This document shows positions 1-5,647 of a stretch of DNA of 7,090 bases, one piece after another (the stretch's first letter is position 1; each line of letters begins with the position of its first letter). A program made the position numbers and the translations under genes. The DNA lies in the NCBI GenBank assembly GCA_023411775.1, contig JAEYOL010000293.1:1-7090 (forward strand), given 5' to 3'. The stretch comes from Bacteroidota bacterium. GTDB taxonomy: Bacteria; Bacteroidota; Bacteroidia; Chitinophagales; Chitinophagaceae. The notes under the pieces were generated by a model. That model saw only the letters and a program-made list of their open reading frames with translations. It was not told the origin of the DNA and did not search any database.

Positions 1-1019
1 ATTTCATATTGTTTAACTAAGCTGGGTGAGCTCAGATTCTCAACATTTAGTACCAGCAGTTCATTTTTGGCCGGACCGCAATTCGTCCCTTCCCTCAATG
101 TAACATAGGCGTATTTGTCGTCGGCGATTACAGGGTCGCAGGCGCGGGCATGACTAAACTCTCCAAGCTGTTTCGGCAATCCGGGGTTTGAGATGTCAAA
201 GATGTACAGACCATTCATTGAACCCAAAAACAAAGTGTTTTTGAAAGGGTAAATAGTCTCAATATCAAAGCCAGCAAAAATATTGTCCTTCCTGACAGGG
301 CTGCTGGCATTGCTGACAGAAAAAACATTCATTGAGTGATTATCGACGGTATAGAGATAATCATTCACAATCGTGAACCTCGCCATAGAGCCACCCATAC
401 CCACCGGGGAAACCGATTTGCTGGAGTTAGTTGCAGCCGCTAAAAAGAAAACATCACCGCGTTCTGCAAAAATGTTCATCTCGCCTTTACAACTGATTTC
501 AACGACAGTATCTTTCCGGATCCAGTCCACAACAACTTGTCCGTTACGATAGGTTGAAAAGCCACCCATCCATTTTCTCTCCATGAACACATCGTCCAGC
601 TTTTTCAAAAGTTTTACATCCCTGGGATCGCTGATATCCAGCGCAACAAAGTCGCCATACATATCAGCGTAGAGCACATCTCCTTTCACAGCTAAATCCA
701 CATTACCCGGTATATCAATGAAACTGATATTCTTTGGACTGGATGGATTGGCATTATCAATCACATGTATCCCCTTGTCGACCTCATTTAGAAAAATATA
801 CTTTCCATAGATGTATATCTTACCGGTTTTTTCCATAGCCTTCGGTTCATTGCTTTTAATACTGGCAATCACTTCAGCCTGGGATTTATAAACCGGGACA
901 AAGTATGTGTACGAATGTGTCTTCTTACAATGATCCTTTACACAGGCGGTCGTGGCAAAGACAACGGCAGATAATAAAACAATGATGATTCTGGCTGTTA
1001 CAGTTAGTCGTGTGGTCAT
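1..1019 (-). CDS. LVIVD-repeat beta-propeller lipoprotein, C-terminus cut by window edge
   Basis: The frame starts at the ATG at 1019 and stays open to the window edge, giving 339 residues without a stop. The N-terminus is a lipoprotein signal: Arg4 and Arg10, a hydrophobic run from about 11 to 22, then TTAC with the lipidated cysteine at residue 26. The mature part contains about five LVIVD-like units, each a hydrophobic strand followed by D/N-x-x-x-P and a further strand, near residues 84-101, 124-141, 230-248, 271-288 and 321-339. Such repeats (Pfam LVIVD family) form beta-propellers, so an envelope-bound propeller is expected. Its molecular role is unknown. It follows the barrel/anti-sigma gene by 53 bp, and that gap holds a copy of the promoter motif found before the sigma gene, so it is probably a target of that sigma factor. 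KDHCKK after the lipid cysteine is not an acidic surface-export signal, so its side of the outer membrane is uncertain. The end of the gene, and perhaps more repeats, lie outside the window. Confidence 0.85.
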   Translation of the reverse strand, partial: MTTRLTVTARIIIVLLSAVVFATTACVKDHCKKTHSYTYFVPVYKSQAEVIASIKSNEPKAMEKTGKIYIYGKYIFLNEVDKGIHVIDNANPSSPKNISFIDIPGNVDLAVKGDVLYADMYGDFVALDISDPRDVKLLKKLDDVFMERKWMGGFSTYRNGQVVVDWIRKDTVVEISCKGEMNIFAERGDVFFLAAATNSSKSVSPVGMGGSMARFTIVNDYLYTVDNHSMNVFSVSNASSPVRKDNIFAGFDIETIYPFKNTLFLGSMNGLYIFDISNPGLPKQLGEFSHARACDPVIADDKYAYVTLREGTNCGPAKNELLVLNVENLSSPSLVKQYE

Positions 1020-1038
1020 AACGCGTGATTTGAATACC

Positions 1039-1066
1039 CTGACAACTACCTGTCCACTAACGTTGC
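1039..1066 (-). promoter_or_regulatory. Candidate ECF-sigma promoter for the LVIVD lipoprotein gene
   Basis: Read on the minus strand this is GCAACG, 15 bases, then TTGTCAG. Both blocks and the spacing are identical to the element at 3158-3185 before the sigma gene, while the spacers match at only 4 of 15 positions, about chance. The AAC core and GTC core are 18 bases apart, which resembles the -35/-10 geometry of ECF promoters (AAC and GTC cores). A G-rich run precedes the -35 block in both copies. The -10 block ends 19 bp before the lipoprotein ATG at 1019, implying a very short leader. The element lies just after the stop codon of the barrel/anti-sigma gene. Recognition by the neighbouring sigma factor is inferred. 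Confidence 0.7.
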
Positions 1067-1072
1067 CCCGCC

Positions 1073-2593
1073 TTACTTCTTTTTAGAAAAAAACAATTTC
1101 CCCCTGATGCCGCCATACAAAAGATATTGCCTTTTAGTATATGGATCATCTACGAGTTTGGTCATCGCCATCGATATCTCGGGTCCGACAGACCACTGCA
1201 GACGTTTTCCTTTGTCGAAACGAAAATCAATACCTGTATGAAGATTAAACTGGAATTTATTATACGCGTTTTTGTCTTTATAATAAATGCCACCAGCTAC
1301 TGAGTCATACAATACCGCATTTGTCGCGAAGAGGTACACCGGCGCCACACCCAGCTTCCAGTCAATTGGTAACTTCTCCCCCTTATTCAGCTGTAAATGA
1401 TATGTCAGTGGCAGGTGAACGAAATGGTAACGGTTTGTATGATTTTTCTGATAAGTACCCTGGTAGGCAGCATTGACACGCACTGACTGTGAAAACGAGT
1501 TATTAATAACCAGTGTTGTCGGGCTATAGGTCCCGATTTTTACATGTGTCGTCATATACGCGTATTGCGCTCCAAAAGATACGCGGCTCCTTTTCGACAA
1601 TTCCTTTTCTGCTACCGGCCCGATCTTAAACCCGAGACCTGCATTCGTGGGCGAAGGCGGTTGTGGGGGGAAATAGGCCGTACCACCCGGGAAACCCTGC
1701 ACCGGGGGCCCACTAACCAAAAAAGCATCAAGGCTTTTTTGCGAATCCCCAAACGATAATGCGGAATTAGAGCCATTCACGGCACCTACAGAAAAATCCA
1801 ATCCCCACTTCAATTTGGAGCGCTTCGCCGTTTTTGACACATCAACTTTGGACTGATCCAACTCTTCCTCTGGTTCTGTTGACTTAGCCTTATCAGACTG
1901 GGCTGTACTATCCGAATCTTGTTTTGCTAAAGCATCAACCGCGTCGTTTTCAACCGGATTCTCCACTTGGGCGATCTCCGTTTTTTCTTCAACAACCTTT
2001 TCGTCCAGGATTTTATTTTCATTCAATTCAGTCGCCGGCGCTTTCCCGGTTGTCTTTTTCTGATCGTTTGGTTTTCCAGTCCTGGTGATAGTTGTGGAAG
2101 GCCTTGTACTGACGATATCCCTTTTTAACTTATTCACCGGCTTTTTGGCTACTGTCCCCGATGATACGGGTGTAGGGGCTTTACCTTCTTCGAAAGCATT
2201 CTCCCCGCCTTTTAGATCACGCTCCCCGGCATTCGTTATTATGTTTTTTGGTTGACCAGTCCTGGTTTCGGATAAAGATCTATTTTTCTCACCGGTGGTT
2301 GGTTGTGTTATCAGCTCAGTGGATTGAGTTGATGGAACGGCGGAACTTGTTTTTTTAGAAAGTGTAGAGTTTTGTTCAGCAATACCAGATTTTGATTGAT
2401 TGGATAAAAAATAATAACCTGAAAACCCGGCGAGGCCCAGGCCTGCCAGAAGAAAAACAAAAAACACCACGATCCGCCTTTTTCTTTTTTTCTCCAGGCT
2501 GTGTGCTACAGCACCCCATACGGCGTCGGATGGTCGAAGCCGGAACTCCTCCATCCTTTGCTGTACTTTCTTTTCAAATTCATTTTCCTGCAT
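1073..2593 (-). CDS. Dual membrane-spanning anti-sigma factor with outer-membrane beta-barrel (Dma-like)
   Basis: This 506-residue protein probably binds the sigma factor encoded just upstream and links it to the outer membrane. Residues 1-40 are a short charged cytoplasmic segment with the pattern FEKKVQQRMEEFRLRPSDAVW, split by Bacteroidota anti-sigma/barrel proteins into a helix and a P-x-x-x-V-W motif. Residues 41-63 form one hydrophobic helix preceded by KKRKRR, so the N-terminus should be cytoplasmic. Residues 64-261 are a low-complexity Thr/Ser/Lys/Glu-rich linker. Residues 262-506 fit an OMP_b-brl type barrel with eight amphipathic strands, near 262-272, 318-331, 336-352, 389-402, 410-430, 446-459, 465-481 and 489-502. 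Turns on one side are short (SKRS, NKGEKLP, DKGKR) and loops on the other are longer. The start at 2593 has a good ribosome site and overlaps the sigma stop by 14 bp; a longer frame to 2656 lies inside the sigma gene. The protein ends in FFSKKK, not a terminal aromatic. Anti-sigma activity is inferred from architecture and position. Confidence 0.8.
   Translation of the reverse strand: MQENEFEKKVQQRMEEFRLRPSDAVWGAVAHSLEKKRKRRIVVFFVFLLAGLGLAGFSGYYFLSNQSKSGIAEQNSTLSKKTSSAVPSTQSTELITQPTTGEKNRSLSETRTGQPKNIITNAGERDLKGGENAFEEGKAPTPVSSGTVAKKPVNKLKRDIVSTRPSTTITRTGKPNDQKKTTGKAPATELNENKILDEKVVEEKTEIAQVENPVENDAVDALAKQDSDSTAQSDKAKSTEPEEELDQSKVDVSKTAKRSKLKWGLDFSVGAVNGSNSALSFGDSQKSLDAFLVSGPPVQGFPGGTAYFPPQPPSPTNAGLGFKIGPVAEKELSKRSRVSFGAQYAYMTTHVKIGTYSPTTLVINNSFSQSVRVNAAYQGTYQKNHTNRYHFVHLPLTYHLQLNKGEKLPIDWKLGVAPVYLFATNAVLYDSVAGGIYYKDKNAYNKFQFNLHTGIDFRFDKGKRLQWSVGPEISMAMTKLVDDPYTKRQYLLYGGIRGKLFFSKKK
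2067..2266 (-). repeat. Pair of 20-bp direct repeats 180 bp apart in the linker-coding region
   Basis: The copies at 2067-2086 and 2247-2266 match at 18 of 20 bases and are offset by exactly 180 bp, or 60 codons. They encode TRTGKPN (about residues 170-176) and TRTGQPK (about 110-116) of the disordered linker. Flanking protein sequence does not align clearly, so this is either the remnant of an internal duplication that lengthened the linker or a short recurring motif. Confidence 0.5.
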
Positions 2594-3140
2594 ACTTTTC
2601 CTTTTTCTTTTCTGACATATATTTTTCAATCCACGTGATAAGCAGGTTACGTGCACGGGAATATTGCGAACGGGAGGTACCGTCGTTGATTCCTAACATT
2701 TCACCGATTTCTACGTGGGAGAAGCCTTCTACTGCATGAAGGTTGAAAATGACCTGGTAGCCCTGGGGCAACTGGCGGATCAGGTCCGCGATCTCCTTGG
2801 TCTGGAGTCTAACAGCCGGGTCATTATCGGCTACAGGGTGCAAATATTGTTCGGTAAAGAACATCTCTTCCTGATACTTGCGATTCCTTTTTAAATAGTT
2901 CAAAGCAGTGTTCACCATAATCCTCCGGATCCAGGCGCCTAGTTCACCCTCCTGTTTGTATTGCTTCAGGTGATGAAAAACTTTTATAAAACCTTCCTGC
3001 AATACATCCTCCGCGTCACGGATCGAACGGGTATAGCGATAACACACCCCCAGCATTATTTCGGCAAAATGCTCATACAATTCCCGCTGTGCCTGCGGTT
3101 TACCCTTCAGGCATTCTTTTACCAATCGCTGGTGATCCAT
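2580..3140 (-). CDS. ECF-type RNA polymerase sigma-70 factor
   Basis: This 186-residue protein is a typical two-domain ECF sigma factor that directs RNA polymerase to a small set of envelope-related promoters. Region 2 spans about residues 20-86 and includes the core-binding and -10 recognition stretch DAEDVLQEGFIKVF, followed by the WIRRIMVNTALNYL helix. Region 4 spans about 115-172: IRQLPQGYQVIFNLHAVEGF and then the helix-turn-helix FSHVEIGEMLGIN with SRSQYSRARNLL as recognition helix. There is no extra C-terminal domain, so control should come from a separate anti-sigma factor. The next gene, overlapping by 14 bp, fits that role. The TGA stop at 2580-2582 lies downstream of the next gene's ATG, so the two are probably translationally coupled. 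A candidate ECF promoter ends 17 bp before the start, suggesting autoregulation. The Lys/Glu-rich C-terminus (SEKKKEKYAGK) partly reflects the overlapped ribosome site of the next gene. Confidence 0.95.
   Translation of the reverse strand: MDHQRLVKECLKGKPQAQRELYEHFAEIMLGVCYRYTRSIRDAEDVLQEGFIKVFHHLKQYKQEGELGAWIRRIMVNTALNYLKRNRKYQEEMFFTEQYLHPVADNDPAVRLQTKEIADLIRQLPQGYQVIFNLHAVEGFSHVEIGEMLGINDGTSRSQYSRARNLLITWIEKYMSEKKKEKYAGK
2594..2606 (-). promoter_or_regulatory. Ribosome binding site of the barrel/anti-sigma gene
   Basis: On the minus strand AAAAAGGAAAAGT directly precedes the ATG at 2593, placing AGGA five bases before the start. Shine-Dalgarno-like sites are poor for the other genes here, so this one stands out and fixes the start at 2593 over the in-frame ATG at 2656. 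It lies within the last codons of the sigma gene, as in translational coupling. Confidence 0.65.
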
Positions 3141-3157
3141 ATAGTTCAGGTACTAAG

Positions 3158-3185
3158 CTGACAATTGCTGCAATAGAATCGTTGC
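3158..3185 (-). promoter_or_regulatory. Candidate autoregulated ECF-sigma promoter of the sigma/anti-sigma operon
   Basis: Read on the minus strand this is GCAACG, 15 bases, then TTGTCAG, the same two blocks at the same spacing as at 1039-1066. The AAC and GTC cores are 18 bases apart, consistent with an ECF promoter. The -10 block ends 17 bp before the sigma ATG at 3140. It lies after the terminator of the upstream gene, where the promoter of this operon must be. No Bacteroidota housekeeping -7 motif (TAnnTTTG) is present in this gap, which supports an ECF-dependent promoter. Confidence 0.7.
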
Positions 3186-3213
3186 ACCCCGGTATTAATA
3201 ACTCAGTAAAACG

Positions 3214-3241
3214 AAAAAAGCCGTTCCATGACGGAAACGGC
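3214..3241 (-). terminator. Intrinsic terminator after the DUF2911 gene
   Basis: On the minus strand GCCGTT pairs with AACGGC, extended by CC/GG after a one-base bulge, around the loop GTCAT. Six T residues follow at once, then CGTTTT. The hairpin begins 21 bases after the DUF2911 stop codon. It separates the right-hand gene block from the sigma operon, whose candidate promoter lies about 28 bases further on. The plus strand has no T-run after the hairpin, so it works in one direction. Confidence 0.85.
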
Positions 3242-3262
3242 AATGCAGGTTAACATCTTAAT

Positions 3263-3778
3263 TTATACGACTTTAAAGTCCACTTTTGTATCGCCCCAAA
3301 GCAGTGTCACAGTTCCGTTCTTATCGATATTAAATGTCATCTTTTCAGCAAACTGTGCCGCTTTGGAAGGTTTTACCTTTACCCGTAGCGCATCTTCCGA
3401 TTCTTTATAACTGTAAGCTCCCCACTGGTTTGCGTTTTTATTGAAAATTATCGTCCATTCGCCATCGCCCGCAATGGTAAACAATGAGTATTTCCCTGCT
3501 GGCAGGTCTTTTCCCTCCACTTTAACAGATTTGCTCACATCGAAGGTAGTGGCTTCATTGGCACCGGTACGCCAAACTTTGCCGGGCATGGGCTCCAGGT
3601 CTTTACCAATAGTGCGACCTTTTACCGAAGGCTGGCCATAGTCGATTGTAACAACAGCACCACTGGTCAGGGTTTCTTTGGCCTGTACCGGTGGACTTGG
3701 GCGTTTTGATTTGTCATCCTGGCCACAGGCAAAAAGCATCGTTGTAAGCGATACTGCAAGAAGCAATACAGATTTCAT
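3263..3778 (-). CDS. DUF2911 domain lipoprotein
   Basis: This 171-residue protein belongs to the DUF2911 family, common in Bacteroidota and without an established biochemical role. Hallmarks are YGQPSVKGR (about residues 47-55), PGKVWRTGANEATTF (65-79), AGKYSLFTI (94-102), EWTIIFNKNANQWGAY (107-122) and SEDALRVKVKP (127-137). Residues 1-18 are a lipoprotein signal ending in LFAC, with lipidated Cys18. The ATG at 3778 was chosen because it begins this signal directly; an in-frame ATG at 3823 would add 15 polar residues before it. The cysteine is followed by GQDDK, whose acidic pair resembles the surface-export signals of some Bacteroidota lipoproteins, so surface exposure is possible. It is the last gene before a strong terminator and follows the SRPBCC gene by 107 bp. 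No convincing promoter was seen in that gap, so co-transcription with upstream genes is plausible but unproven. Confidence 0.9.
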   Translation of the reverse strand: MKSVLLLAVSLTTMLFACGQDDKSKRPSPPVQAKETLTSGAVVTIDYGQPSVKGRTIGKDLEPMPGKVWRTGANEATTFDVSKSVKVEGKDLPAGKYSLFTIAGDGEWTIIFNKNANQWGAYSYKESEDALRVKVKPSKAAQFAEKMTFNIDKNGTVTLLWGDTKVDFKVV

Positions 3779-3885
3779 CGTTGAATGATTTAAGGTTTGT
3801 TTGATAATTGATTGTACGACCACCAGGCTGATGGTAACGTGCCCTGAAGCTACAAATAACCTGCCAGACGGACCTTATAAAATGA

Positions 3886-4401
3886 TCAGCGGTTGCCAGC
3901 CGTCAAAATTTTAAGGTTGTTCAATCCCTGTTCCATTCGGATACCATAATTTTTTTCAAACAGCAGGCTTGAAAATTTTTCCCAGGGATACCACTTCAAC
4001 TTAAAATCCATATACCATTGCAGTGTTGTCGAATCCGTGCCGCGGTGCGTTATGAATTTCCAACCCGAGACAACAGTCTTAAACCCTGCTTTGTCCATGC
4101 TGGCTATCAATTCCTCATCTTTTTTTGCCAGCCATCGGATCTGCATCCCATCCACATCCATTCCTGAAGGAGCACCAGCACTGTCATAATCGATCACACC
4201 GGTCCCGGCCTTAGACTGGAAAAACGGATTCCATTCAGTCCAGCGGTGAATGTTTGCAATAAATGGTCTAACAGAATCAGTAGTCACACCCATATTCGTA
4301 GCCCTTGAGATCCGAACATTGGAGGGTATCAGTAATGACATACCCGTCACCACTACAAACAAAAGCACCACACTAATAACCAGGAGCCTGATCAGTTTCA
4401 T
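3886..4401 (-). CDS. Membrane-anchored SRPBCC-fold (polyketide cyclase-like) protein
   Basis: This 171-residue protein starts with a hydrophobic helix (about residues 4-25, preceded by MKLIR) that should anchor it in the inner membrane or act as a signal peptide. The rest resembles the START/Bet v1-like SRPBCC fold, a helix-grip barrel that usually holds a hydrophobic ligand. Supporting features are the early helix with IHRWTEWNPFF (51-61), alternating strands with GMQIRWLAKKDE (85-96) and TTLQWYMDFKLKWYPWEKF (125-143), and a long C-terminal helix, FEKNYGIRMEQGLNNLK (148-164). These match a type widespread in Bacteroidota whose ligand is unknown. The gene starts 51 bp after the permease stop, with no terminator between, so the two are probably co-transcribed. 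The start is supported by the immediate membrane helix. ATAAGG lies right against the ATG, so the ribosome site is not standard. Confidence 0.8.
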   Translation of the reverse strand: MKLIRLLVISVVLLFVVVTGMSLLIPSNVRISRATNMGVTTDSVRPFIANIHRWTEWNPFFQSKAGTGVIDYDSAGAPSGMDVDGMQIRWLAKKDEELIASMDKAGFKTVVSGWKFITHRGTDSTTLQWYMDFKLKWYPWEKFSSLLFEKNYGIRMEQGLNNLKILTAGNR

Positions 4402-4452
4402 CCTTATAATTTTGAAAACTTTTTATTACTAACAACTTTCACTTAAAATAGA

Positions 4453-5556
4453 TTATTCCCATTTTATCACCCGCACAAGGATTGCATATACAATGACCGT
4501 CCAGATACCCAGCATACCGATCTCTTTCCATGTATCACTTAAATGAAGACCTTCAAACGAGATCTTACGCATGGCATTATTAAACTGCGTCAGTGGGAGG
4601 AAATAGCATATCTCCTGCAGCCATTTAGGGAAAACGGTGATTGGAAAAAATGTTCCGGACAAAAGCATTTGAGGAAATCCAAACAAATTTATTAATAGCG
4701 GTATTACCGCGTCGCTTTTCGCCAGGCTGCTAAAGATCAACCCTACTCCCATAAGCAGGAAAAGCAGGACCACTGAGAGAACCAGCATCTCCACGAAAGT
4801 GAGAAACCCATGCTGCAGGGTGAAGTTGAGAAAGAAATAGCCAAATAGTATCAATACAACCACGTTTACCAGCTGAAAAAACAACCGGCTCATCCCTATT
4901 CCGATCAAAATATTGATACGCTTCACGGGAGAGGCATAAAATCTTTTCAGTACCAACTGTTCGCGCAGGGTAAAAAAAGTAAAGGCAATACCAAATAAAG
5001 TGGCAAACAATATGGAAAATCCCACCTGGCCCGGCAACACAAAATCAATTTGCCTGTATTTCTGCCCTTCGATGATCTCGGGCTGGATAATAAATTGCTT
5101 CGCCGAAGGTGCTATGCCGGCCAGTTCTATTTTATTCACGAGGTTGTCGAGCGATTGCAGGAAAAGATAAAGAGACGTGCCGCTTGCTGAACTCGACTGC
5201 AGATGCACCAGGAACTTTCTTTTCTGTGTATCGGGTATTGGTTGGATAAATAAAATGCCAGTTAATTTTCCTTTGGCCAGTTCATCCCGCATTGCTGCTG
5301 TATCCGTATAATTCGCAAGCTTAACATACTTGTTGGCTTTCAGGCTGTCGAAGATGGCATTGCTGGTGTCAGATCCCGGTCGTACCGCGATCTTTTGGGT
5401 GGGCACGCCACTGTTTCCAAATGCCCCGAAGATCAGAATAAAAATTATCGGGAACAGCAAACTGAAAACGATCGATACTGGCTGGGCGAATATGGCTTTA
5501 AAGCTTCCCCTGGTGATGGCCCAGAGCGCTCTTGCCTGGCTATACGGTTTTGGCAT
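4453..5556 (-). CDS. ABC-2 type transporter permease
   Basis: This 367-residue protein is an integral inner-membrane permease of the ABC-2 class, which exports drugs, lipids or polysaccharides with a separate ATPase. One membrane helix lies at about residues 27-47. A periplasmic domain of about 125 residues follows, and then five helices near 176-196, 225-245, 254-278, 285-305 and 347-364. The stretch LLSGTFFPITVFPKWLQ (298-314) followed by PLTQFNNAMR (321-330) is the conserved signature before the last helix, and FYASPVKR (206-213) is the usual cytoplasmic loop motif. This layout is that of the ABC2_membrane_3 type. No ATPase gene is next to it: SppA lies upstream and the SRPBCC gene downstream. 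The ATPase must be encoded elsewhere, and the substrate cannot be deduced. The 91-bp gap before it contains a possible housekeeping -7 motif and no terminator. Confidence 0.92.
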   Translation of the reverse strand: MPKPYSQARALWAITRGSFKAIFAQPVSIVFSLLFPIIFILIFGAFGNSGVPTQKIAVRPGSDTSNAIFDSLKANKYVKLANYTDTAAMRDELAKGKLTGILFIQPIPDTQKRKFLVHLQSSSASGTSLYLFLQSLDNLVNKIELAGIAPSAKQFIIQPEIIEGQKYRQIDFVLPGQVGFSILFATLFGIAFTFFTLREQLVLKRFYASPVKRINILIGIGMSRLFFQLVNVVVLILFGYFFLNFTLQHGFLTFVEMLVLSVVLLFLLMGVGLIFSSLAKSDAVIPLLINLFGFPQMLLSGTFFPITVFPKWLQEICYFLPLTQFNNAMRKISFEGLHLSDTWKEIGMLGIWTVIVYAILVRVIKWE

Positions 5557-5573
5557 TTAAAAAAGTTGGTGAG

Positions 5574-5581
5574 CAAAAGTA
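5574..5581 (-). promoter_or_regulatory. Possible housekeeping -7 promoter element before the permease gene
   Basis: On the minus strand the sequence is TACTTTTG, an exact match to the Bacteroidota -7 consensus TAnnTTTG, 17 bp before the permease ATG. No TTG-type -33 element sits at the usual distance upstream (the nearest TTG is too close), and the leader would be very short. It is a weak candidate only. Confidence 0.3.
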
Positions 5582-5647
5582 AGTTTCCTATTCCAACCCT
5601 GATCCTTTCTAATCAGCTACAGCTATTCAAAAATGGGTTATATTAAA

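Noticed and set aside
2594..2656. In-frame extension of the barrel/anti-sigma frame upstream into the sigma gene, as an alternative start or a frameshifted sigma/anti-sigma fusion.
   Set aside because: The added residues are basic and resemble no family. The A-rich stretch is no clear slippery site, and the ATG at 2593 has a good ribosome site and the conserved N-terminal motif.
2760..2790. Plus-strand GGGGCAACTGG inside the sigma gene, resembling the -35 block of the ECF motif.
   Set aside because: The next GTC is only 11 bases after AAC, no TTGTCAG follows, and the orientation and position inside a gene make no sense for a promoter here.
3164..3174. Short inverted repeat ATTGCTGCAAT before the sigma gene, a possible operator.
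   Set aside because: It has only five-base arms, lies in the variable spacer of the candidate promoter, and is absent from the matching spacer at 1046-1060.
3816..3860. TTATTTG on the minus strand in the gap before DUF2911, as a -7 promoter element.
   Set aside because: It lacks the TA at the proper position of TAnnTTTG and has no recognisable -33 partner.
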